Shown here: positions 18,344 through 27,800 of the stretch, piece by piece
Layout of the letters: each line of letters starts with the position of its first letter
Position numbering within the stretch: position 1 is the first letter of the stretch
NCBI GenBank assembly: GCA_018820855.1
Contig: JAHJNL010000025.1
Location: forward strand, 1-64,000
Length of the DNA: 64,000 bases
Direction: 5' to 3'
From: Pseudomonadota bacterium
GTDB lineage: Bacteria; Desulfobacterota; Desulfobulbia; Desulfobulbales; Desulfocapsaceae
Position numbers and translations under genes: made by a program
The notes under the pieces: generated by a model
Databases searched by the model: none
Told to the model about the DNA's origin: nothing
The model's input: only the letters and a program-made list of their open reading frames with translations

Positions 18344-19540
18344 ATGTCTGACTCCCCCATCTATAATATCCTCATGTATTCCCATGACACCTATGGGCTC
18401 GGGCATATCAGACGTTCCATAGCCATTGCCAGTCATCTTTCCGGGAAAGAGGTCAATATCCTCATCCTCACCGGCTCTCCCATCGCCGGTCGTTTTACCT
18501 TTCCTGAGCAGGTAGATTTTGTCCGCATCCCGGGAATGATCAAAAAAACCAATGACGAATACCACTCCCTTTCCATTCGCATAGATCCCAACCAGGCCCT
18601 GACCATCAGGAAAAATATTATTGCCGCCACGGCCAAGGCCTTTAAACCCGACCTCTTTATCGTCGACAAAGAACCGCTCGGTTTGAAACGTGAAGTCCTT
18701 CCGACCTTAAAGTGGCTGCGAAAATCCATGCCCGCCACCAGAACGGTTCTCGGCCTTCGTGATATCCTTGACGAAGCCCCGGTGGTATGCAAGGACTGGA
18801 TGGAAAAAGATGTGTACCGCTACCTGGAAGAACTTTATGACGAAATCTGGGTCTACGGCAACCAGGAGATCTATGATCCAATTTCCGAATACCATATTCC
18901 CCCTGAACTGGGACCGAAGATACGCTTTACCGGCTATATTCCTAGAAAACAATGGCCAGCAAGCGTACGGCGCAAGATCAGAAAACGGTACAGGATCCTC
19001 CACGAGGACACCTTTATAGTGATCACCACCGGAGGCGGAGGAGACGGTTGTAAACTTCTTGACCATTACCTTTCCATGCACGATTTTTTTCCCACCTCCC
19101 TGCCTTTCAAATCTTTGATAATCACCGGCCCCTTTATGCCTAAATCCAGCCGTGAACTGATCAAGAAGCGGGCAAAACGTTACGGAATAAAATCTCTTCC
19201 TTTTCATCCGCAGATGGAACAGCTGATTGCTGCCGCCGATCTTGTCATCTCCATGGGGGGCTACAACACCATCTGTGAAATTCTCAGCCAGCAGACTCCC
19301 GCCCTCATCATTCCGCGGGAAACACCGCGAAAAGAACAACTCATTCGTGCCGAAAAATTGACAGAACAGGGGTTGATTGACTATATCCCCTGGAAAAAAG
19401 TCACCGCCCAGCTCCTTCGTGAAAAGATTTTCACTATACTCGGCAAGAGTACACAATTCCAAAACAGTATGGCATCCTTTACACTTTCAGGTCTTGAGAC
19501 CATGCGCAAGAGGGTGGAACATTTCAGGGATCTCTCATGA
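18344..19540 (+). CDS. Predicted glycosyltransferase, MurG-like (COG4671 type)
   Basis: A 398-residue cytoplasmic GT-B enzyme. The N-terminal half starts with the family's SHDTYGLGHIRRSIAIA glycine/arginine loop. The C-terminal half carries TTGGGGDG and a nucleotide-sugar-binding helix MGGYNTICEILSQQTPALIIPR, as in GT28/MurG. Donor and acceptor are unknown. It is the first gene of a tightly coupled six-gene run: its stop overlaps the next start (ATGA). A paralogue lies at 22617-23789. The start is not backed by a clear ribosome-binding site, but the motif position fits. Confidence 0.85.
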   Translation: MSDSPIYNILMYSHDTYGLGHIRRSIAIASHLSGKEVNILILTGSPIAGRFTFPEQVDFVRIPGMIKKTNDEYHSLSIRIDPNQALTIRKNIIAATAKAFKPDLFIVDKEPLGLKREVLPTLKWLRKSMPATRTVLGLRDILDEAPVVCKDWMEKDVYRYLEELYDEIWVYGNQEIYDPISEYHIPPELGPKIRFTGYIPRKQWPASVRRKIRKRYRILHEDTFIVITTGGGGDGCKLLDHYLSMHDFFPTSLPFKSLIITGPFMPKSSRELIKKRAKRYGIKSLPFHPQMEQLIAAADLVISMGGYNTICEILSQQTPALIIPRETPRKEQLIRAEKLTEQGLIDYIPWKKVTAQLLREKIFTILGKSTQFQNSMASFTLSGLETMRKRVEHFRDLS

Positions 19541-20829
19541 ATGCGGCCGCCTCGCCCTCAACTCTTGGCTATATCCTTAAGGGATACCCTCGTATTTCAG
19601 AGACATTTATCTCCAATGAGATACTCCTGCTGGAACAACTCGGGTTTCGTTTGCACCTCTTCCCCATGCGTCATCCCAGGGAAAATTTTTGTCACGATTC
19701 TGTTAAACAGATCAAGGCCAGAGTAGACTATCTTCCCACGGAACTGTTGCTGGATTTCCCCCGCCTCCTCTTACCCAACATATTTCTTGCCGTAAAACAA
19801 CCAGCCCGGTTTCGCCAGGGTTTAGCACTTGCCGCCCGGCGCTACAGAAGAAACGGCAAGATTGCCACCTTTAAACATCTCTTCCAGGCCGGATTTCTTA
19901 CCAATCAGCACCTTCTGAGAGATCCTTCCCTGACCCACCTGCACGGACATTTTGCCCATTCTCCAACTTCAGTGACCATGTTTGCAGCCCTGCTTGCCGC
20001 GCGCTCATTCAGTTTCACGGCCCATGCCAAGGATATCTATACCTCGAGCCCTGACCAGATCCGGGAAAAAATCAAGCTTGCAAGTTTTGTGGTGACCTGT
20101 ACCGACTACAACCGTCGTTATCTTGAGCAGCTGGCTCAAGATACGCAAACTCCTATTTATTGTATTTATCACGGAATCGACCTGGATCTTTTTTCCCACA
20201 CCACTGATCATAGAGATTGTACCCCTCCATATAAGCTGTTAACGATTGCCAGGATGACTGAAAAAAAGGGCCTCCCCACCCTCTACAAGGCCTTACAGAT
20301 ACTGAAAGACAAGGGCTTCCAGTTCAGCCATACCCTCATCGGAGACGGCGATGATCGGCACAAACTGCTGCAGCTCATCACAGACCTTGGCTTAGATGAC
20401 TGCTGTCGCTGGCTCGGCACCAGAACCCACACAGAGGTCCTCAAACAATTTGCAGAAAGTGACCTCTTTGTCCTGGCCTGTGAGATTGCAGCCAACGGAG
20501 ACCGTGACGGGATTCCCAATGTCCTGGTAGAAAGTCTTGCCATGGGGGTGCCGGCCCTGTCAACAACGGTCTCAGCCATTCCTGAGATCCTCATTAACCA
20601 GAAAACAGGGGTAACCGTACCGTCAGGTGATCCCCATATCATGGCAGAAAATATCGAGAAGATCCTGCTCAACAACGAACTGAGAAGGAAGGTGATTCAG
20701 GGAGGATCTCACCATACCAGGCAGCACTTCAACAACCGATCCCTGGTATCTCAACTTGGTGCCATCTTTGCAAAACAACTGGCAGGCCGTGAAGAATACG
20801 CTCTATCAACCTCGCTGCACGGCCACTGA
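19537..20829 (+). CDS. Glycosyltransferase family 4, first copy
   Basis: A 430-residue GT-B enzyme. The N-terminal domain has GYPRISETFISNE (also seen in exopolysaccharide transferases) and HLHGHFAHSPTSV. The C-terminal Glycos_transf_1 domain has LTIARMTEKKGLPTLYKAL, the donor-site glutamates in GIPNVLVESLAMGVP, and AIPEILINQKTG. It probably adds a sugar to a lipid-linked or growing surface glycan. The start overlaps the previous stop by four bases. Confidence 0.9.
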   Translation: MNAAASPSTLGYILKGYPRISETFISNEILLLEQLGFRLHLFPMRHPRENFCHDSVKQIKARVDYLPTELLLDFPRLLLPNIFLAVKQPARFRQGLALAARRYRRNGKIATFKHLFQAGFLTNQHLLRDPSLTHLHGHFAHSPTSVTMFAALLAARSFSFTAHAKDIYTSSPDQIREKIKLASFVVTCTDYNRRYLEQLAQDTQTPIYCIYHGIDLDLFSHTTDHRDCTPPYKLLTIARMTEKKGLPTLYKALQILKDKGFQFSHTLIGDGDDRHKLLQLITDLGLDDCCRWLGTRTHTEVLKQFAESDLFVLACEIAANGDRDGIPNVLVESLAMGVPALSTTVSAIPEILINQKTGVTVPSGDPHIMAENIEKILLNNELRRKVIQGGSHHTRQHFNNRSLVSQLGAIFAKQLAGREEYALSTSLHGH

Positions 20830-20849
20830 GCCTTCCTTTACAGGCTATC

Positions 20850-21965
20850 ATGCGCATCTGCTTTTACGCCCCTTTCAAACCCCTTGGCCATCCCCACCCC
20901 TCCGGAGACCTTATCATCGCCACCGGCCTTTACGACTTTCTTGTCGCACGCGGCCACCAGGTCATGATCGCCAGCAACCTTCGCAGCAGGTGGATCTACT
21001 GGAAGCCCTGGCTTTTCCCTCGGATTATCAAAGAATTTATCACAACAGCTGCCCGTATTCGTGATTTCTCTCCTGATCTTTGGTTGACCTATCACAGCTA
21101 TTACAAGGCCCCCGACCTTCTCGGCCCCTCTCTCTGTCAAAGATTTAACCTTCCTTACTGTATTTTTCAGGGAATCTACTCCAGCAAACAACGGCGCAGC
21201 CTCCGAGGCTTTCCCGGATTTTTTCTCAATCGCAGGGCCCTTCTCCAGGCCGTTCAACTCTTTACCAACAGGCTTCAGGATCAGAAAAATCTCCTCCGCC
21301 TTCTTCCCGAAGATCGTCTCAGTTATATCGGCCCAGGTATTTTCCCCGAACAGTTCTCCTATGCAGAAGAAGCCAAGGCTCTGATGCGCAGGCAGTGGCA
21401 AACAGGAAATGAACCGGTGCTCCTCAGTGCAGCCATGTTTCGCCCGGATGTCAAGACCCGTGGACTGCTCTGGCTGATCACGGCCTTAGGCAAACTGGCC
21501 GATCAGGGTATCCCCTTCAAGCTGGTCATCGCAGGAGACGGCAGTGAACGACAGGCCATTGTCACACTTGCCCAGAAACTCCTCCCCGACCGTGTCCTTT
21601 TTGTGGGTCGGCTCAAGCGGAAAGAGATGTTCCGCTTTTATTCCGGTGGAGACCTTTTTGTCTTTCCAGGAATCAGGGAATCACTGGGAATGGTCTTCCT
21701 TGAGGCCCAGTCCTGCGGACTGCCGGTTGTCGCCTTTGATAACGGCGGTATCCCTGAAGTTGTTGTACAGGGGGAAACTGCCTTGCTCACAGCACCCTTT
21801 GACGAAGACGCCTTCATTGATGCGGTCCGGACCTTGCTGCTCAATCCGTCCATACGAAAGGAGATGGGAAATGCAGCCGCCACTTATGTACGCACACACC
21901 ACGACCTGCACAACAATTATCTCAAGCTCGAACAGATCCTGATAAAACATGCACAGACTACTTAA
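20850..21965 (+). CDS. Glycosyltransferase family 4, second copy
   Basis: A 371-residue GT-B enzyme. It begins MRICFYAPFKPLGHPHPSGD (nucleotide-fold strand and glycine-rich acceptor loop). The C-terminal donor domain has VIAGDGSERQ, FVGRLKRKEMF, the catalytic-region glutamates in GIRESLGMVFLEAQSCGLPVV, and GGIPEVV. The phosphatase gene starts 17 bases before its stop. The role is inferred from the surrounding glycan genes; sugar specificity cannot be read. Confidence 0.9.
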   Translation: MRICFYAPFKPLGHPHPSGDLIIATGLYDFLVARGHQVMIASNLRSRWIYWKPWLFPRIIKEFITTAARIRDFSPDLWLTYHSYYKAPDLLGPSLCQRFNLPYCIFQGIYSSKQRRSLRGFPGFFLNRRALLQAVQLFTNRLQDQKNLLRLLPEDRLSYIGPGIFPEQFSYAEEAKALMRRQWQTGNEPVLLSAAMFRPDVKTRGLLWLITALGKLADQGIPFKLVIAGDGSERQAIVTLAQKLLPDRVLFVGRLKRKEMFRFYSGGDLFVFPGIRESLGMVFLEAQSCGLPVVAFDNGGIPEVVVQGETALLTAPFDEDAFIDAVRTLLLNPSIRKEMGNAAATYVRTHHDLHNNYLKLEQILIKHAQTT

Positions 21966-22620
21966 TAAAAGCCCAGCTCCAACTACTCTGCCAACGGTTC
22001 TGGCCCTGTTACGTCACGGCAAGACCCTGTGGAACGAAGAGGGGAGAATTCAGGGCCGCCAGGACTCACCACTCTCTCCTGCAGGAATCAGCCAGGTTCA
22101 GGAATGGGCCCGTTTCCTCTGTAACTATGAGATTCACCATATCATAGCCAGCGACCTGGGCAGGGTTCGGGAAACAGTGGCTCTCCTGCAAAAGCAACTT
22201 GACAAGGTGCCCATAGAGTGGAATCCTGCACTCCGGGAACAGTCCTGGGGCAAATGGGAGGGAAAGACATTTACCGAACTCAAAGATACGCAGGAGGAAG
22301 AACTGAAAGCCGAGATCCTGGCAGGTTGGAATTTTCGCCCTCCAGGCGGAGAGAGCAGAAAAGAAGTATTGCACCGGGCCCTGCCCGTCATCCAGCAGGC
22401 AGTCCAGCAGTGGCCCGGAAAACAGATCCTCATTGTCTGCCATGAAGGGGTTATCAAATCCCTGATCTATCATCTGGCAGAAAGGGATTTTCTACCAGAT
22501 GAAAAGAAGCTCCTGGACAAGCGCGAGCTGCACTTGCTCCAAGGCATGGACAACAGGTTGAGCATTGGCGCACTGAATATTTTGCAGACAAAGAAAAAAA
22601 TGAGAGAACAGCGATCATGA
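21949..22620 (+). CDS. Histidine phosphatase (phosphoglycerate-mutase-like)
   Basis: A 223-residue branch-1 histidine phosphatase. The catalytic LLRHGKTLWNEEGRIQG holds the phospho-accepting His (RHG) and nearby Arg. The second catalytic His lies in ILIVCHEGVI, with SDLGRVRET and WGKWEGKTF (acid/base Glu region) between them. In a glycan operon it may dephosphorylate a sugar phosphate (compare GmhB/CobC-like roles), but the substrate is unknown. It overlaps the preceding gene by 17 bases and the following one by four. Confidence 0.88.
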   Translation: MHRLLNKSPAPTTLPTVLALLRHGKTLWNEEGRIQGRQDSPLSPAGISQVQEWARFLCNYEIHHIIASDLGRVRETVALLQKQLDKVPIEWNPALREQSWGKWEGKTFTELKDTQEEELKAEILAGWNFRPPGGESRKEVLHRALPVIQQAVQQWPGKQILIVCHEGVIKSLIYHLAERDFLPDEKKLLDKRELHLLQGMDNRLSIGALNILQTKKKMREQRS

Positions 22621-23789
22621 AGATTGCCTGCTACTGTCAGCACGTTCTCGGCATAGGACATTTCCATCGCAGTCTCGAAATCTGCCGGGCACTGGCCAAT
22701 GATCATGAAACTGTTATGATACTTGGAGGCCCGGAAGTCCCACTGCCGAAATCGGCAGTCCGCTTCGTTACACTCCCAGGTCTGCAGATGGACAAGGAGT
22801 TTCAGCACCTCCTTCCCTGCCGGACAGGGCAGGATCTGGAAACAATCAAGTTGCTCAGAACTCGGCAGCTCTTTGACTTTTTCACGGATTTTCAACCCGA
22901 TGTCTTTCTGGTGGAGCTCTACCCCTTTGGCCGCAAGGCCTTTCGTTTCGAGCTCGATCCTCTCCTGAATTCCATTAGTGAAGGAAAGCTGCCTCCCTGC
23001 CTCCGCCTTTGCAGTCTCCGTGATATCCTGGTGGAAAAAAAGGACAAAAAAAAGTATGAAGAACGAGTCCTGAAGGTCCTCAACAACTCATTTGACGGCA
23101 TGCTCATCCATTCGGATCCCTCCTTCATTCCATTGGAAAGCAGTTTTTCGAGAACAGACGCCATTACTGTTCCGCAGCATTACACCGGTTTTATTGCCCC
23201 GCAATCAAACAGTCCAGGAAGTAGCATCGGGATACGGCAGGAGTTGCAGCTGCAAGCCGACGACAAACTCATAGTGGCCAGTATCGGAGGGGGAAGCGTA
23301 GGTGCGGAACTGCTTCGCGCCACAGCCGATGCGGTTTCACTTCTTGATGACAAAGAGTCCCTAAGCATTCATCTTTTCACCGGCCCGTACAGTGATCCGG
23401 ATTTACAGAATGATCTCCGCAAAAGAGGTGGCGGCCGTATTACCATCCATGACTTCTGCCCCAACTTTCCCGACTGGCTGGAAGAAGCCGATCTGTCCAT
23501 TTCCATGGCCGGGTACAATACCTGCATGAATCTCTTGGCAGCCGGCATTCCCGCCCTTCTCTACCCCTTTGCCCAAAACCGTGAACAACGACTGCGGGCA
23601 TCAGCATTTTTGCCCACGTCCCCTTTTGCTCTCCTGGGTACAGAGGACCTGACTCCTGCCCGCCTGGCAGAACAGATCAAAAAAATGCTGCATCTGCCGA
23701 AACAGAAGAGCAGGGCCAATCTGCATGGTGCGGCGACAACGGCAAAGCTTATTGGTGATCGGGCCGCCTGGAACGGAGAAAGTCTCTGA
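22617..23789 (+). CDS. Predicted glycosyltransferase, MurG-like, second copy
   Basis: A 390-residue paralogue of the product of 18344-19540. It begins with the same glycine/histidine loop (CQHVLGIGHFHRSLEI) and carries SIGGGSVGAELL and SMAGYNTCMNLLAAGIPALLYPF at the donor site. Two such enzymes in one operon suggest two sequential additions or two donors. The start overlaps the previous stop (ATGA), and the stop overlaps the next start (TGATG). Confidence 0.85.
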   Translation: MKIACYCQHVLGIGHFHRSLEICRALANDHETVMILGGPEVPLPKSAVRFVTLPGLQMDKEFQHLLPCRTGQDLETIKLLRTRQLFDFFTDFQPDVFLVELYPFGRKAFRFELDPLLNSISEGKLPPCLRLCSLRDILVEKKDKKKYEERVLKVLNNSFDGMLIHSDPSFIPLESSFSRTDAITVPQHYTGFIAPQSNSPGSSIGIRQELQLQADDKLIVASIGGGSVGAELLRATADAVSLLDDKESLSIHLFTGPYSDPDLQNDLRKRGGGRITIHDFCPNFPDWLEEADLSISMAGYNTCMNLLAAGIPALLYPFAQNREQRLRASAFLPTSPFALLGTEDLTPARLAEQIKKMLHLPKQKSRANLHGAATTAKLIGDRAAWNGESL

Positions 23790-24583
23790 TGGTTGCCTCT
23801 CTTTACAGAAAACTCCCTGCTGATACGGAAAACCGTCTCCAGTTTGCGGTGGACAAAGGACTCGCCAAGGGACAAGGCAAGGCCGAAATATTCTTTCGGG
23901 CCGACGATATTGGCGTACCCGGAGAGCAATTCAGTCAATTAATACAACTCTTCCTCTCTGCCGGACTGCCCCTCTGTCTTGCCGTTGTCCCCAGTTGGCT
24001 TACCGTTATCCGTTTTGAAAAACTCCTCAGTCTCACTGGAAAAGACAGTTCACAGTGGTGCTGGCACCAGCATGGCTGGCTCCATCGAAATCATGAATCC
24101 CAGGGGAAAAAACAGGAATTCGGCAGCGCCCGTCCGGTCACGGAACAGCGGGCTGATTTGGCAAAGGGAAAGGAGCGCTTGACCGCAATCATGGGCAAGA
24201 CCTTTTCCCCTTTTTTCACGCCGCCATGGAACCGCTGCAGCCTCGACACCCTTCAAGGTCTCCAGGAACTGCAATTCAAAGGTGTTTCCAGAAGCTCAGG
24301 GGCAACGCCTCTTCCCCCACCGGGACTTCCCGATATCCAGGTCAATACGGATCTCCACACCCGGAGAGAAGAAAATGCGGAGGTGGGTCTGAGCAACCTC
24401 CTGAAAGAACTTGAACAGGGGCTTACGACAGGAAGGAGCGGAATCATGATCCATCACCAGCGCATGAATCAAACAGCCTTTGATTTCCTCGCACTGTTGC
24501 TGAACCTCATCGCCTCCCATCCCGGTCTCTATCCCGTTCGTTTCCAGGAGATAATCAGGGATTATGCAGATAATTCTATTTGA
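23789..24583 (+). CDS. Polysaccharide deacetylase-like protein
   Basis: A 264-residue protein with a NodB/DUF2334-like (beta/alpha) barrel. Metal-site signatures are FRADDIGVP (catalytic and metal Asp pair), CWHQHGWLHRNHE (His motif), FTPPWNRCS (substrate Arg) and GIMIHHQRMN (catalytic His). No signal peptide is visible, so it probably acts on a cytoplasmic or membrane-attached intermediate before export. It is the last gene of the six-gene glycan operon. Together with the upstream O-acetyltransferase it suggests that acetyl groups on the glycan are both added and removed. Confidence 0.85.
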   Translation: MVASLYRKLPADTENRLQFAVDKGLAKGQGKAEIFFRADDIGVPGEQFSQLIQLFLSAGLPLCLAVVPSWLTVIRFEKLLSLTGKDSSQWCWHQHGWLHRNHESQGKKQEFGSARPVTEQRADLAKGKERLTAIMGKTFSPFFTPPWNRCSLDTLQGLQELQFKGVSRSSGATPLPPPGLPDIQVNTDLHTRREENAEVGLSNLLKELEQGLTTGRSGIMIHHQRMNQTAFDFLALLLNLIASHPGLYPVRFQEIIRDYADNSI

Positions 24584-24601
24584 GAAAAAAACGGCATCGC
24601 A

Positions 24602-24631
24602 TTGACAAAAAAGGCAGAAAAACGGTATGAT
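24602..24631 (+). promoter_or_regulatory. Sigma-70-type promoter upstream of the hybrid kinase
   Basis: TTGACA at 24602-24607 and TATGAT at 24626-24631, with an 18-base spacer. It points to the hybrid kinase gene about 215 bases downstream. The -10 box lies between the arms of an inverted repeat (24614-24638). Confidence 0.6.
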
Positions 24632-24638
24632 TTTCTGC
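24614..24638. promoter_or_regulatory. Inverted repeat over the -10 box; possible operator
   Basis: GCAGAAAA at 24614-24621 and TTTTCTGC at 24631-24638 form perfect 8-base arms around a nine-base centre that includes most of the -10 box. It could be a repressor site, or a weak terminator for the glycan operon ending 31 bases before. Only the symmetry is seen. Confidence 0.4.
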
Positions 24639-24849
24639 AGGATGAATGATTAAATAGCAGTCACAGTTCATCTGGGATACCATAAAGTCATCTGATCCCC
24701 TCTGTACTGTCATTATTTGCCGGTAGCGCCGATCTGCAGCAGAGTCCAATGATGATATTTTACGCCCTTCAGCGTTCATCATTCTCTGTTCGGTTTTCGA
24801 CATTCGATATGCAATACAGTCAACCTGTTTCTCTGTTCAGCGAAAATCT

Positions 24850-27800
24850 ATGCCGACTTTTACCCCTTCTACCAGTTGGGACCCTGCTCTCAGAAGAAAG
24901 ATTTTCCTCCTGATCCTCGGCTGCGCTGTGGCCTGCTCCTCACTGATATTTCTCACTATCAAGGGGCAAAATCTATACCTCCTCAACACCCATAGACAGC
25001 ACACTACCCTGACAGCCAATCACATTAACTCCCTCCTGACCAGACAGTTGACCACAGCCAGCAAAAAGCTCAGCCAACAACCCGATGTCCTTGCCAGTGC
25101 CCTCCACCAGACCCCGCCTGACCATCCCCTCCTCACGACACAGCTGCGCGGCATACGGGATGTCCTCTCCGCCGCCATCGTCTATGTCATGGACAGAGAC
25201 GGCCTGGTTACCGCCTGTACTCCGACCAGCAGCAACGGGGATAATCTGACCGGCAACAACTACCGTTTCCGTCCCTATTTCACCAGTGCTATCGCAGGAA
25301 AAAGCACGTGCTATCCTGCCCTTGGCATAACGACCAACAAGCGTGGACTCTACTTCAGCTCACCGATCATTGGCAACAACGGACAGCCTGTGGGTGTAGC
25401 AGTAATCAAATCCGGGATGGAACAGATCACGGCCATCCTTGACGAGGCACGACCTGAAATTTCTCTTCTTGTCTCTGAGCAAAATATCATTTTTGCTGCT
25501 TCCAAGGCCAAGAAAGACTGGATTTATCACGCTGGAAGCCCTCTGTCACCCACAGAAAGAAAAGAAATCATCAAAAGTAAACAGTTTGGCAGCAGTCCCT
25601 TAAGTGAGCTGCCTGTGGATCTCAGTCAATCCTGGGTTTTTTTGGATGGCATTTCCTATCAGGTGGTTTCCGTCCCCATAGACCTTCCGGGATGGTCTCT
25701 CAGCACACTGAAAAAAAAGCAACCACTCTATCCGCTTGCATCCACTGTTGTTCTCGTTTTTTCCCTTTTCCTGACCTACCTTCTGGTCATGAACCTGATC
25801 GCAGCCAGCACCAGGAAACAGCTGAAAAGCGGAATAGCAGCAGAGATCGAACAACGAAAAAACGCACAGGCCCGGCTGCAGGAGAGTGAAAACCGTTACC
25901 GGACTCTCTTTGAAAACTCGCAGGACGCCAACCTCCTCATCGACACACCATATATCATAGACTGCAATGAAGCGGCCCTTCGGCTCTTTGGCTATGACGA
26001 TAAGGAGGAACTGCTGCAGAGAGATCCCGCAAAACTTTCTCCTCCCCTGCAGGAGGATGGCAGCAAATCCAGGAAGAAAGCAGAAGAAATGATGAACACG
26101 GCCATTCGTAATGGGAGCCATAAGTTTCAGTGGCGTCATCTACACAAAGACGGATCACCCTTTTGGGCGGAAGTCTCCGTCACCACCATCTCTCTTCTCG
26201 ATAAAACACTCCTGCACACCATCATCCGTGATATCACCAAAAAGAAATATGAAGAGGAACAGCTTCAGCTCTATTTCCGTGCCGTCTCTCAATCCATTGA
26301 CGGTATATGTATCACCAATCTGCACGGGGTCATGCAATACACCAACCAGGCCTGGGACAGCATGCACGGATACAGAAGCGAGGAACAACTGGGAAAAAAT
26401 CTTTCAATCCATCATACCAACAAGCAGCTGGAAGAAGACCTCGCAAACATGCTGCAGGAAGTCATTCGGGTAGGTCATATGATCCAGATCATCGGCCACA
26501 GGAAAAAAGACACTGTGGAATTCCAAACCCTTACCAGTATCACAGCGCTGCTCGACAAGGAAGGAGATCCCTCTGGTTTTCTCGTCATTTCCCGTGATAT
26601 CAGCGAGAACATCGATATCGAGCAAAAATCACGGGTTCTGAGCCAGGCCGTGGAGCAGAATTTTGACGGGATAGTCCTCACAGATTTGGACGAAAGAGTC
26701 CTTCGCGCCAACGCGGCATGGGCCAACATGCATGGCTTCACTGACAAAGACAGTCTTATCGATCAACAGTTGACCATCTTCCATACCCCGGAACAGAACA
26801 AAAATGAGTTGACCCCTTTTCTCAGAAAGGTGTGGGAAAAAGGCCATCATTTTGCCGAAATAGGACACCTGCATCAGGACGGCAGCCTGTTTCCAACAGC
26901 CATGAATATCTCCCTGTTCAGGGACGAACAGGATGCTCCCATAGGTCTCCTGGTTACAGCCAGGGACATTTCCATGCAGAAGGACACGGAACAGTCTCTT
27001 ATCCGGGCCAAAGAAGAGGCTGAAGCAGCGAACCAGGCCAAAGGTGAATTTCTGGCAAACATGAGCCATGAAATCCGGACGCCCATGAACGGCATCATGG
27101 GCATGACCAGACTGCTCATGGACAGCCCGCTTGCTCCTGAACAGCAGAACCAGCTGCGGATGGTGCAATCTTCGGCAACACGACTCCTTGGCATAATCAA
27201 TGACATTCTCGACTTTTCCAAGATAGAGGCCGGAAAACTGCTTCTTGAAGAAGTTACATTCTCCCTTGAAGAAAAGCTCGACGAACTGTTTACCCTCATG
27301 GCCCAAAAGGCTGCCGAACGTCATATTGAACTGAAGAAACAGATTCCCGATGAAATCCCCACGCATCTCATCGGAGATCCATCCCGCCTGACACAGATTC
27401 TGATCAATCTGGTCAACAATGGATTGAAGTTTACAGAAAACGGATCGGTTTCAATCAATATTACCCTTGAAGAATCAACGCAGAGCGACTGCCTTCTCCG
27501 TTTTGCTATTCAGGACACGGGAATTGGGATTCCAAAGGAAAAACAGGCAATTATTTTCCAATCTTTTTCTCAGGCCGACACCTCCCATACCAGAAAATAT
27601 GGCGGAACCGGACTCGGGCTCACCATCTCCTCTCAACTCTGCCGACTGATGGGGGGAGAAATCGGTCTTGAAAGTGAAGAGGGCACAGGGGCAACCTTTT
27701 GGTTTACCAGTCGTTTCAAAATTCCCCTGAATACACACAAAAAAGAGGACAGCAACCTGGGGACCTTTGTCCAGAGCGGTCTCAGCCGCCAGGAAATACT

